In this document: piece by piece, positions 25,260-37,251 of the stretch | Numbering within the stretch: position 1 is the first letter of the stretch | Layout of the letters: the number at the start of each line of letters is the position of its first letter | The notes under the pieces: generated by a model | Told to the model about the DNA's origin: nothing | The model's input: only the letters and a program-made list of their open reading frames with translations | The model's database searches: none | Program-made: the position numbers and the translations under genes | Assembly (NCBI GenBank): GCA_023512835.1 | Contig: CM042089.1 | Span: 13,469,759-13,533,758, forward strand | Length of the DNA stretch: 64,000 nt | Direction of reading: 5' to 3' | DNA from: Taxillus chinensis | Lineage: Eukaryota > Streptophyta > Magnoliopsida > Santalales > Loranthaceae

Positions 25260-28032
25260 TGAACAGGTAGTAGGCCCCAATGTTACATGGGTAAGAAGAA
25301 ATCCGGCTGAAGGATATATATATATATATAATACCAGTGATAACACCCAATAATAATAATAATTGATCTTAATTGCGGTAATGTATATCGGCTACGGTCT
25401 GCACTCTGGAGATGGGAACGGAGGAGAAAAGGAACGAAGGAACAGAAACAGACAATGGAGATCATGCAGAAAACGTCGGACTTAAATAAACGAATCGCTT
25501 GCCATGATAGAATCAATATACGTATACTTAATTATAAGTTTATCTCTAATGCTAATAGTTTGTACTCATGAGATTTAAGTTCACATACCTGGATTAAGGA
25601 TCGAATCTCCGAGATGGCTGCTCCAAATCGCCTCTTCCCCACGCCTCAAATTCGAAAAACCACGGATTGGGAACGCGACTTCCCAGCCCACTTCGGAGGT
25701 CGGGGATTGAGACGTACCCTTCTTATACAATACTACAACGGGTAGCATTGTACATCCCAATGAACATAAATTAACAATTAACACCCATGAACATAAATTA
25801 ACAATTAACACCCATGAGCATAAATTTAACAAGGTCCAGCTATCCAAGTCAATACAATCACACGGACCAGTCCGGAAGATAAATACCCGAACCAATAAAT
25901 AAATCCATGAAAAGGAATCCTACATAAAGATGCCACGACCGCTCTGCTATGGCTCAACGGCTATCCTCTACAACCTGTAGAAGATATAAATAAAGTAGGG
26001 TGAGCACGAGGCCCAGTAGGTGACCCCACCCCGGTACCTTATCAATGATTTCCTAAGTCCGTATGATCGGTGTATGCTTAGTGTAGTGTCACCTCCAACC
26101 CAATTAAATTTTCAAGACTCAAAACACGTTTCCATTATTTAAGGTTCACATCGATCCCCCTTTCCATCCATCCATGGGATTCCCGCCACCAACCCCAGGG
26201 ATTCAAAATACTACTAGCCAGCCATATGTGGGACCTGTGGTGTCCTCAGCGACAACCTGCCACATATGGGACCTGGGTACCAGCCACATAGGGGACCTGC
26301 GGCCTCTTGCCAGCCCTATGTGGAACCCTGGTTAACCCAACCAATTTTCGACAATTATTCACACCCATAATTAATCGACATCAATTTAAGCACAAGATTC
26401 ATACTCACCAATAAGCATTTAAGTCACCAGTCAATTAATACAAAAGTTACGTAGGTTATTTGTAAACGTACATGTGACTGTTCATTTACACGAATCCACT
26501 AAACAGTTCATAATTTAAATTTCAAATACAGCATAGAAATATTTGAATTATGCACTTATAATTACCATTAATAATCACACAATAAATATTCAAATGTCTA
26601 GTAAAACAAGAACGACATATATATATATATATATATATATTTATATTTATAGTCTACTACCTACATTATTTATTATTATTATTTTTTTTTTTACTTATCT
26701 AATTAAACCACTCGTAAGACCAGCCCAACGAGTGGGCCAGTCCACCCGTCAGCCCACTAGGGTTGACGAGCCAGGGGTGGCGCAGAAGCCACCACCCCTC
26801 CATACTTCTCTCTCTCTCGGCGCGCAGGGAGACGGCGTCCATGGACGACCTTCGCCGCCCGGTCTCTCTCTCACTCTGGCGTGCAGGGACCACGGCGACC
26901 ACGGGACGGCTGCGTCGTTGCCCGATCTCCTTCTCTCTGGCGTGCAGGGACCACGGCGTCCCGTCTATCCTCGGCGCGCGACCACCCCGCCGGTGCGCGA
27001 CATCACGTCGTTCCCCTTGCCGGCGGCCACGTTCCGATACGGCCGTCGCGATCCGTCCTCTCCGGGCTGGCGTCCGGCGAGCTCTCGCGTCGCGCTCTAC
27101 GAGGACGGCGGCGCCGTCGTCACGTCCTCCTCCACGTCCGTACGATGCATATTTACCAAAAATACACATATCTCTATACATGTGCGTTCATCGTATGCAA
27201 ATAGTTTCAACCTAACCTCTAAATTTACGTTCATACAAACAGTGAGAGTTCAAGCGTCACCTACCTAGATGTGATTTGGAAAGATTGATTGAAGGCTAAC
27301 CTTCAGACCAGGAAGGAATGTAGGGTTTTACCTAGGTCTCTCTACTTATACTAATATGAGTTCATTTAATTAATTAATAATAATAATAATAATAATAAGT
27401 AAATAATAATAATAATTCATTATAAGAATTTGTCCTAATTAATTATATTAACAAAAAATAAAATCTAATATTTAAGATACTTACACTAATAATACCCTAT
27501 AGTAAAAACCCGCTTTTATAAACAAACAATTTAAATAACCATATCAATAATTATAGTATTTAATAATAAACTCAACAAATTAAAATCACTATATTATATA
27601 ATAATAATAACTCAACGCTCACGTTGAGGTCATGCTGCCGAATAAATATTCCTACTCTATTCGGGCCTAATTTCCAACCCCACCCAAGTACAGGTCTTTA
27701 CATTCCCTCACCAAACCACCCATGTAGGCGCCTAGAAACCCTACACTTCTTCCCCTTTTTATACCACGTTTCATCAACTTAATAATAAAAACAATAAAAT
27801 TAATAATAATAATAATAAAATAATAGGATTTATAATTATAATAATTAACCTCAATAATTACATCCTTAATAATAATAGTAATAATATTAATTGTTATCGT
27901 AATAGTAACTCACAATAATAATCTTATTAATTATATTAACATCAAAACGCCACGCTAAGGCTACACTGCCAAATAGATATTTCCGACTCTATTCGGGGCT
28001 AATTTTCAACCACACAGGTACAGGTCTTTACA
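23770..28032 (-). mobile_element. Cluster of Ty3/gypsy-type LTR copies, nested, minus orientation
   Basis: On the minus strand it begins TGTAAAGACCTG at 28032 and ends GGGGGCGTGACA at 23770, a gypsy-like TG...CA pair. Flanks are GTATG (left) and GTGTG (right), a one-mismatch 5-bp duplication. A second TGTAAAGACCTG start occurs at 27702 and a second CCGTGACA end at 24008. Two diverged copies of the LTR body lie at about 24.0-25.7 and 25.7-27.7 kb. Both carry the GCCATATGTGGGACC block (24390 and 26217) and a GC-rich block. The exact nesting order is not resolved. ORFs at 26543-27268 follow the GC-rich block and are not called. Confidence 0.6.
25193..25257. repeat. (AT)n microsatellite
   Basis: About 32 uninterrupted AT units within the LTR cluster. 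Confidence 0.95.
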
Positions 28033-28951
28033 GTGTGATTGCTGCGTTGGTTAGCACTCTAGCCTTGATTATAGAATTGCTAGCTCAAGGTTTATCTCGG
28101 TCTCCTTTTCGTTGCAATCATCAATCTTCTAATTCATATGAGACCTTGGCACCAGATTCATTTTAACCATATAGTTAATAAATAAATATACAACATTTAA
28201 CTAACACACAATTTTCTATTAATTTTAGTTTATATGGATATATATATATATATATATTATCTCTTGGATTTTATTTTATATGGATATATATCATTTTGTA
28301 GATTTGATCTTATATGATTATATATTATTTAGTGGATTTTATTTTATATAGATATATACCATTTAGTAGTTTTGATCTTATATGGTTATATATTATTTAG
28401 AGGATTTTATTTTATATGATTATATATTATTTAATGGATTTTATTTTATATCGATATATGTTTTTTTGGATTTTATTTATACATAGATATATTATTTTTG
28501 AATAAAATTTAAAACTTTCACAAATGATATTTAGGGACAAAAAATAGTTTATCACAAAGTTGATATTTAGGGACAGATAAAAAAGTATCTCAAATGATAT
28601 TTAGGAATGGATAAAAACCATCACAAAATTAATTGTAAACCAAATTTACTTTGAGACAGAAAAACTGTGACAAATAATTTGTGATAGAACAAACCGTTGC
28701 AAACAATTTGTGATGGAATAAACCACCTTAAATATTTTTAAAATTAATTAATTAATTGGATTAATGTTGGAAAGACAAAAAAACTGTCACAAAAAAATGA
28801 AATAGAAAGATGATTTTCGTTTCAGAAATTTCATTTGGAATTGTAGCAATTGAGACAGCTATGCGACAACTTAAAACCGTCTCAAATACAAAATCGTGTC
28901 TATATTAAGGACGGTTCTTAGTCCGTCTTAATAGCTAATTTTTTAGTGTCT

Positions 28952-30284
28952 TTTTAATTTTTAATTCTTCTCCTTTTTTTCTTTAGATTTATTATTTTTC
29001 TCTTTTTTTTCAAAATATAAAAATAACATTAAATTATATTTAGAGTAATTTTAAAAAAAATTACGAATTGGTAAAAAATCATTTAAACTTAAGTATGAGA
29101 TTTTTTTAATGATTTAAAAACAGAAAATAACTTAAAAATGGAGACGGACAACACATTAAAAATCATAATATACAAGTTTTAGCCAAAATTTGACTTTAAG
29201 GACGACTATGATATTTGAAAAACTTTTAAAGTAGTAGTATTATCAAATAATTTAATTTTATAACTCATGTTTCTCTGTTTGCATATGAGAAATAAATGGA
29301 ACATACAATCGTCCGTCATTATAGTGAGATGAAAGCCGTAGTACTCGACAACAAGCTACATAGCAGATGAAAAAAAAGTCCAAAAGCTTTTTTAAAAAAA
29401 ATCAATGCTAAACAAGATCAGATCAGTGAATTGGTCTTGAATGAAATTTTTGTTGCAAAGTTTTGCATGCAAAGAATTTGCAATTCACGAAAATGGATTG
29501 CGGGTGCTACTTCACTACTACCCCAGCCCAAGAGTCCAAGACGGACCATTGGGCCTTGTTTCTTAATAGAATGATATACCTTATATTTTCATAAAAATGT
29601 CTCGTGTGTCTATTCAGATATGCTGTGTGAGCTGAGCCGCTCGGAAGGGGAGGTAGAAGAACACGGAGAGTAAGCTTCTTCAACCACAAATTTTAAATTT
29701 ATCTTTATATATATATATATAGTTGTTTGCGAAAATGGGTCCTTGCTTGGATAATGTTGTGCTAACATTAAATTTGGAGAGATTTGCCCTTACGGGTTAC
29801 TTCTCTCGGGTGGTTGTGTACTGGTTCATTGTTCTCCACAGTACTAAGCAGTGAGGTCTAAGGAATTAGGTATTTTTGTTGTTGATCACTCGCCTCTTCT
29901 TAGCTCCGCTATCTTTTACTCCCTTCACGCTGTTATGCTTGCCATTTATTCAAACGGGTTGCGTCCTGTGGTAGGGATGATTAAACTGGTCGATGCTGTT
30001 CTCTAAAATGTGGTGAACTCTGAGTGTACGATGACAACTTTTCTTGCATTCTATGGATACCCAACTATAAATTCCACCTCAAAAGCCACGTTGATCAAAC
30101 GTGCTGAGAATATAAGTAAGTTCCATTTTACTACGAAGAGTCCATGTTTCATAAACGCAATCCGGTTGTTTTCGCCTCGTTCGTTGCTGTTCTTGACACT
30201 ACTTTTACAACATGACAGACAAACTACAGCCCAGGTTATATTTGTGCTACCCTCTCAGGAAACCTATTATCCAGGCGCCATGTC
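28952..30284. other. Intergenic, nothing recognised
   Basis: AT-rich to about 29450, then more balanced DNA. Any transit-peptide exon of the downstream PSB27-H2 relic could lie at 30010-30240 but is not identifiable. Confidence 0.4.
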
Positions 30285-30874
30285 TTGCGTGTGTACCGGC
30301 GTTTCATGGGTAGCTGTGTCGCCCTTCAATTGCCGGGTTTGGCCGAAAAAAAGAAAACAAAAACAGCCAAGAGGGACGAGGAGGGGCTCATTGGGGGCAT
30401 TAAGTCCCTCGTTGCTCCTAATGAAAGAACAAAGTCTGGGAAAGTATTGCCCAAGGCATACTTGAAATCTGCTAGAGAGGTAGTAAGGACACTCCGTGAG
30501 TCACTGAAAGAAGATCTCAATGATGTCTCTAAATTCAGACGAACTGCCGATGCAGCGAGGAATCCATCCGTGAGTATCTGAATAACTGGAAAGGTCAAAA
30601 GGCAGTGGTTGGTGAGGTTTGTAGCTTTGTCTAATTTTTTCCAGGCATGTCAATGATTTCCCAGAAATCTATTGCGTTACTCTGATTAAGATTTATGTGA
30701 AAGAAGCATATCTATCACTTCTATATTATTTTTTGCAGGAGTCATATGGTGTGCTAGAAAGCAATCAGAACACTAGCCAGCTTTTACTCGAGAGCAGGCC
30801 CAACTTCGCCGCTTCCAGAGGAGGTTAAATGTGAAATTTTAAGTGATTTAAGCACTGCCGAAGAAGGTTTGTAA
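30285..30874 (+). pseudogene. LPA19: PSB27-H2 / LPA19-like (PSII D1 C-terminal processing factor), frameshifted
   Basis: Two exons. The first (to 30616, donor GAG|GTTTGT) encodes GAIKSL-type and KSGKVLPKAYLKSAREV, TLRESLKED and KFRRTADAA motifs. The second (30739-30874) encodes ESYGVLE and then, in another frame, LASFYSRAGPTSPLPEEV and a normal stop. This is the Psb27 four-helix family, whose H2 form acts in the thylakoid lumen on D1 maturation. Lesions: one base missing near 30557 (between DAA and ESIREYL) and two near 30760 (after VLE). A complete chloroplast/lumen targeting part was not recognised. It may be a decayed duplicate or a real gene with assembly indels. Confidence 0.75.
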
Positions 30875-31666
30875 ATGAGTTGTCTAAATAAATATGCAAA
30901 CTAGCATCGCGAATATCAAGCAAGCAAGACAAAATGAGAATGAGAATAAATAGCTAAACCAATGAATCATTTCCGGGTATTAATGGTAACCATTACCCTC
31001 ATAGCGTGAGGAAAGATGTTCAGAAGTTCAATCATTTAACAGCCCTTCGTGATTCAGATATGTTTTCTTTGCTAGAATTAACGTTTTGGGCGGTAAAACT
31101 GGAAGGCGTAGTGAGATAAAATCATATCAGAATAGAACTCCAGATGTATTTTGACAAGGAGACACCAAACAGAAAGTCAGAAACAGCGAAGCCTAGAGAT
31201 ATTAACAATTATCAATGCACTAAAATTGGTGACCAGAATCGTGAAAAATGGAGCAATCCAAATCGTATATAATTCCAAAAACAACGAATTACCGGTGATG
31301 GATTTAGATTTGTAATGACAATTTACAACAGCTTGCGAAGCCACTGTCACCAGGGAAATAGTTTATCAATGAAAAAGATAACTTATGAGACATTGCTTGA
31401 ACGCTTAAAACTCTAACAAAAAATGCAACTACATCATCAGCAACTAATTCCTCCTAGAGCTTCTTCCCAAAAAAATCATCAGCCACCAGAACAGAAAATC
31501 TTGCAGCAAATCTTGATGAATGTTGCTGGCTTGCCATGGGGTGATTCAAAACATATGCAAAATCAATGCCAAGTGCTTATGAAGATGGCATGCTGGGACT
31601 AGTTTTACATTAATGGTCTGGTGATGACATAATACTGATACCCTTCTGGATCGTGATCCCAGGTTG
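30875..31666. other. Spacer between PSB27-H2 relic and IGP dehydratase
   Basis: No coding region. The right part is probably 3' UTR and downstream sequence of the minus-strand IGP dehydratase gene. Confidence 0.5.
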
Positions 31667-33974
31667 TCATGTTCGTGACAATACGCCTTTTGAGCTGTGC
31701 ACAATAAATGATCTTAAGTTTAAATTATGTTCCCCAAAATATGTACAATGAAAAAAATAATTGAATAAGAAATGCATAAAAAAAACAAAATTGAACACAT
31801 AAATGCAGAGCATCTTGACCGATGTAAGTTTATTTTCCGTAGAAATTAACTTATGCCCGGTAAATATGCTTAAATATACCCAACGAAATGCAATAACCAC
31901 AATCTTTCTAAAGAATTACACGATGAAATATCTAAAAATGTACAACCATATTTATTCCCAGGGAATGCAAATAAGTAATTTGAAGTGCAAACAAATTGAA
32001 CACATAAGATGATAGTATCCCTGTATGCTGGAGAAACTTTTCCATCATGACCATAGAGTCATACATATCTGCATTGATACTGCAAAGGACTTACAAGGAA
32101 TTGAAGATGCTTGCAAGGAGAACAATATCGAGCAAAACTAACTAACAACAAACCTTGGTACAGTCCCGACTGACACGGATCATACTCTGTTGCTTGTTTA
32201 AAGAGCTCTCGAGAAAGCCTTGAAGGTTGCCTCTACAATATGATGAGAATTCTTCCCAGCAAGCTGCATCCACCAAAAATTTAACTGCCCACCACAGACC
32301 TAGAGCAAAACTCTTCTATGCAGTTGAAATATCACTTATTCAATTATTTTGAGTTCAAATATGTAAACCAAAAACATTTGAACACATGTTGAGTGACCTA
32401 GCATTCTCACCTTGCTTTTGTAAACACTAAAAATCTAAATACAACCTTGTTTAAATTGAAATTTCAAGAACAAAGAATTTTCCTTGAACTCTAGAAATTT
32501 AAGAATTTGAAGACTTCAGCAATTCTTACCACATATGAAAATCTAATAAAAGATTCCTATTCAATTTAAGCATGCACTGAATAAGGAATCTAGGGTGTTA
32601 GTACCTGGCGGATGTGAAGTGTCATGCCTGAAGTATTCACCAATGACTGGAAAAAGTGTTCCACTAACTAAGCATGAAACATTTCCAGGAGAAAAATTAA
32701 CTGATTAGAAATTTGAGTTGTATGATTTTTGTAAACAGGAAAGAGCCCAAAAACATGTTGAGGTAGTACTTAAGAGCATTTTTATCTTCAAAGAAGGGGG
32801 ATTCACGGCTATTCATGTACATGCATACATATCCATGCTATACACACATCAGTAATTTAACTACCTGTGTTTCCATATGTTCCAATTCTCCCAGTTGGAA
32901 TGCACAAGTTGTAACCTAAATGTGGTCTTCCAGACAAATCCTGAAAAAAAAAAGCACAAGATCAAAACATTTTAATAATACAGATATGTTTTTCAAGAAT
33001 GGACCTAAACTTTCAAAAATAATATATATAATAATTCATCAATCAAATTCTAAACGGAGCACATTTAATAATTGTGACAAATAAAGTCAGTGACTTGGAG
33101 AAATTGACAATAAATTTTAGATATACCATAAACACACCAGTGAAACATGTATCAGTGCCTCATCCAGAGGGCAGAAAAGTCACCAAACCGGTTGATTCCT
33201 CTCCTATCACCAAGTGCCTTCAACAGGGCCTGCAAAATAGCCAATTTTTCAAATCCCCATGATCATTGGTGCCCCAAAAAGTACTACTATATACATTACA
33301 AAATCAACAATTAGGTTTGGGAAATCACCGTTCCAATGGCAAGGGCAACATCTTCATTTGTGTGATGGTCATCGATATGGTAGTCACCCGAAGCTCTAAC
33401 GTGCACATCAAATAACCCATGCGACGCCAATTGCTGAGACAACAACTCAAAATATAACAAGATAATTATTTCCCAACGAATTTCAACACAATCATCCAAA
33501 AAAGAAAAGAAAAACAGTACAGACATGATTGATAAATTAATTACTGACATCCAACATATGATCGAGAAATGGAATTCCAGTACTACTGTCCGCAATCCCT
33601 GAACCATCCAAGTTGATTTTGACAGAAACATTGGTCTCCTTCGTAACTCTGTTCACTTCCCCAATCCGAACTACACGAAAACGAAATTCAGCAACATCGA
33701 CAATCCTGAATCGATCGTTCGTATTCTCGAAAACCCTAATCGAGTTAAAGCGAAAGAATGAAAATTTACCGGCCTGCAGCACTGGCGAACTGGTAGGAGA
33801 GCCGTTGTCTGCGGCGAGAGAAGCGCGCGGTGCCTGAGCGGCCATGAGTCTGAGATTAGAGGGGAAAGGTTGGGGGCGAGAAGGGATGAGAGTTCTGGGG
33901 AAAACCCGAACCCAAGATTTCAGTAGCTGAGGGGAGCTGAAGGCTTGGAGGCGAGAGGGAAGGGAAAGCTCCAT
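31667..33974 (-). CDS. HISN5: Imidazoleglycerol-phosphate dehydratase, chloroplastic (histidine biosynthesis), with frame breaks
   Basis: Eight exons on the minus strand: 33770-33974, 33549-33670, 33329-33433, 33138-33229, 32865-32940, 32605-32663, 32154-32263 and 31667-31694, all GT-AG. Exon 1 from the ATG at 33974 gives a Ser/Pro/Arg-rich plastid transit peptide. The enzyme converts imidazole glycerol phosphate to imidazole acetol phosphate. Diagnostic motifs: [10 protein letters not shown] (exon 2) and the metal-binding [10 protein letters not shown] (exon 3). Also [10 protein letters not shown] (exon 4), [20 protein letters not shown] (exon 6) and [16 protein letters not shown] (exon 7). 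The end is SKGVLSRT. About 265 codons, near the usual plant size. Breaks: one base missing in exon 4 near 33168, and in exon 7 one extra base (making TAA) balanced by one missing base downstream. Splice sites are all preserved, so assembly error is as likely as decay. Confidence 0.85.
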
Positions 33975-35578
33975 ACACGCCTTTGATGATGCGTGCGTGG
34001 GGCGGATAGAGGGAGCGAGACGAAGAGTGAGGAGGCGGGAGAGAACTGTGGAGCATCATCACGTGGGAAGAGGAGATGGTAAGTCAACTTGAACCATAAT
34101 TTCTCGAACGTATTGACCTGGAATAATTTTGACAATTACATATATATATATATATATATAAATCTGTATCAAATATAAATATAAATTATTTTAAAATTTT
34201 TAAATATAAATAATATTTCATTATAAAACTATAGTTTAATTTTTTATTTCAATTTAATGATAAGGATATAAATATTTATTTTAGATTTTATTATACTAAT
34301 TGTCTCAAATAAAATTTATAAAATTGTTTAATTTTATTTAGTCTAAGTTTATTCAATTTTAAGTTTGATATGTTTTATTTTAAATAAGATAAATATCTTG
34401 ACATTTTAAATATTTTAATTTTTTTCAATTTGAATTTTTAACATTATGAAAACATATTTAATTAATTATAAAAATGAATGTCAAATATACCAAATATTTG
34501 ATATTCATATAAGTATTTGTCGAATCTAACATTCATGAATCCTGATTCCTCTTTTTAAAAAGAAAAATATATAAAATAATTTAATATTTTTGAACAATTG
34601 TCTAAACTATTGGGTCAACAACCTTCATCATAACTTTTGCTTTATGTTTCATTACATTATCTATTTATTTTTAAAAAAAACTAACATTTTTAGGATATGT
34701 TTATATACACACATTCTACCAATTATTATCTTTGATAAAAATACAGATTAACCAACAAGAATTTTAGCGTGATAACAGTTGACGATTAGTTCAACATTTG
34801 TTTAAGAGTGGGAAGGTACTAACCCACCCATGAACATCCGTACACAAGTCAAACACAACTTAATTTTGGAATCCGACATAAGCAAATACACATTTTTAAG
34901 AGATTTTTTTTTTTTTTACAGCTTAAAAACCAGAACTATACAAAACTTAATTTTAAAATCAAGTTCGATATAAAAAACAAACACGCCCTAGGATCATAAT
35001 CAGTCAAACTACTTGTGGCCTATGCATAACATTAACAAAATTCAAGCGTTCCATCATATAAGGTTACAATCACGAGGAAATGATCTCTTCAATGTCATCT
35101 GCAAGCATCTGTCATGTAACAAAATGAGTAAATAATTTCATATCTGAAATACATGCCTTCTGGTTCAACTCACAAACTCAGGAGAAGCATGCCCATCAGA
35201 TCCCCAATATCTATATTCACTATCCCTCAGTAAACTTCACACAGCATCCTCTGTCCGCGGATAGGTTAGACAGCAGCTGACTTTCAGCTTCACGAGTTTT
35301 GACCCCGCTATTTAAATCCGCTACACATTGGGTGACCATGAGGAAAGGCCGACATAAAAATAATGATGGAAGGGAAGCCCTAAACAATCAGACTTGGAGG
35401 TTTTTGGGATGACTGCTTTTCTGAAGTCATTAAAACTACTGGAGGCCAATTGAACGTCGAATGCAACATTCCCACCAAAATCACACTGATCCACCATAAA
35501 AGAAGCATTCAATGTGCAGGGCTGAGGCCACTGAGCTCTCACCGTGTGTTGTCGAAGCATTTTCAAACAGAAGCAGAT
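33975..35578. other. Intergenic: IGP dehydratase upstream region and AT-rich spacer
   Basis: 33975-34070 is likely the 5' UTR and promoter of the minus-strand HISN5 gene. (TA)n lies at 34140-34160 and the rest is AT-rich. 35324-35566 (minus) is open for 81 codons just beyond the IDM1-like tail stop. It may be more tail in another frame, or 3' UTR. Confidence 0.45.
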
Positions 35579-37251
35579 TCAGTTTGTTTCACCTGTAGTA
35601 GTCCCCGCACTCGCACAACATGCAATTAGAATACTTTCTTCCCCGTGCATTGCATCAGAGGGAGCCTGTAAAGCCGCATGGGATTTGCTTTCAATCTCAG
35701 ATGTATTTGGATTATGCAAATCAGCATTAAGTTGTGTCAGTACATTCCCACTATGCAAAATAGAATCAGGAATGGCATTTTGTTTTTTGTGTGGGCCAAC
35801 ACTGTTTTCACTGTGCCTTGCCACAGAAGAAACTGGAGAAACCACTTGGGATTTACTTCCCATTTCAGCTGCATTATGATAATGCAAATCAAAGTCAAGT
35901 TGTGCTTTTATTTCTTCTGAATTGGGGAAGGTAGTAACAGCTTTCTGATTTGTTTTGTCGGGTCGAACTGTACTGTCATCATCACTATGCAAAGTGGAAA
36001 CAGCAACAATCATCTGATTTGTTTCCTCTGCAATATTTTCAGTACCATATCCATCAATAGTAGTTTCTTCACACCGTGTGGCATCAGAGGAAGTTTGGGA
36101 AGCCACATGGGATTTGCATTCCACCTCTAATGGATTTCTACCACAACAAATAGAAACAGAAACTACTTTCTGATTCATCTCCTCAATTTGCATCATGCTT
36201 TCATCCACACTACCAAATGTAGAATCAGAAACAAATGCATGAGAAATATTTTCCTCACAGTCCATCTCATTCGAAAATGCTTGAGCAGTTGCATGGAATT
36301 TGCTTTCCAGATAGGACGCATTCTGACACATACCAATATCAGGTTGCAACATACTTTCATCTTGACTTGGAACAGTACAAACAAAAACATCAATTTGATG
36401 TGTTTCATTAAGGTCTACCATACTTTCATCCACACCATGGAAGTAGAAACGGGAAGGATTGTTTCCCCAGCAATGTTCTTAGTTGGACTTGCATGCCGAA
36501 AACTATCTGCATCAGAAAAAATCTTGCAAGGCCACATGAGAATTGATTTCCATCTTGGATGCAATCCTAGGCAAATCAGAGTTCAACCTTGCCGTGCTAT
36601 CATCTGTATTCGGAGAGGTAGAGACAGAGATTGCTTTGTGATTCTTTTTCTCAAGTTGCACCAGATTTTCACCAACATGGTCAGAAGTAGAGACGGGAAT
36701 ATCAATCTGATTTGTTTCCCCAGCATTATTCTCAGTAATCCCTGCACAATTTTCACTCACAATTACAGGAAACACAAGAGGTACAAGACAAGTGGCTACA
36801 ACATTTTCTTCAGGAGTGTTGCCCACTTCATTCTTTGCAGGAGGCAGCGAAGCACCTTTGATGTTAGAATCCAATATAGGTCTTTCCATCTCAAGAATAT
36901 TGTCATCCACACAAGAGGAAGAAAGAAGCATCCCACCCAAAGCAGATTCAGCTGACTGATTCATGGTCGTGGCCGAAGTACCATGGGATACATTCCCATC
37001 ACTACACTTATGGACTTTATGTTCACTAGGGGCATCTGAAGCATTACTCATTGTAGATAAATCATTTGAGGGGGTGCCATGGGCCAGAAAACCAGAATCA
37101 GCAGCAGCAACTTTGCCATTTATATCACCAGCATGACCTGTGCTAGCATCATCGCAAGAGCAAGGTTCAGGCTTTATACAATCCATATCAGAAGAAGTCC
37201 CTAAAACAGGTTTAATACAGTGCTTGTCTTCAACTTTCATGGCCTTTGCTT
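35579..37251 (-). repeat. Degenerate protein repeats in the IDM1-like tail
   Basis: The last exon encodes several diverged 40-60-residue units. Recurring pieces are (G/E)ETNQ..VSVST, DESM..L or DDSTARL, (E)MESKSHVA.Q..SDA, and EE(N/T)I. The clearest units start near 36750, 36420, 36200, 36000 and 35760. Two frame breaks interrupt it. Confidence 0.6.

Larger units (their letters stand above)
22561..28951. mobile_element. CACTA (En/Spm) element remnant with nested LTRs
   Basis: The right end at 28951 reads, on the minus strand, CACTAAAAAATTAGC followed by TTAAGACGGACTAAG..CCGTCC, a classic CACTA terminus. The preceding 28500-28940 is subterminal-repeat-like, with many (A)AACYGTCACAAA and TGATATTTAGGGACA variants. 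The left end was not located. Internally, 23235-23475 and 23540-23765 are diverged tandem copies of a segment encoding a GNVKRG-type motif and an EEKHDQE-type coiled stretch, possibly transposase-derived. The element is split by the LTR cluster at 23770-28032. Confidence 0.55.

Noticed and set aside
26543..27268. A 241-codon ORF and its antisense partners
   Set aside because: Includes (AT)n-encoded residues and a GC-rich LTR block with ORFs in several frames, so it is compositional.
31667..31900. A stand-alone 77-codon ORF
   Set aside because: Only its last 28 bases are coding, as the final exon of IGP dehydratase; the rest is intron.
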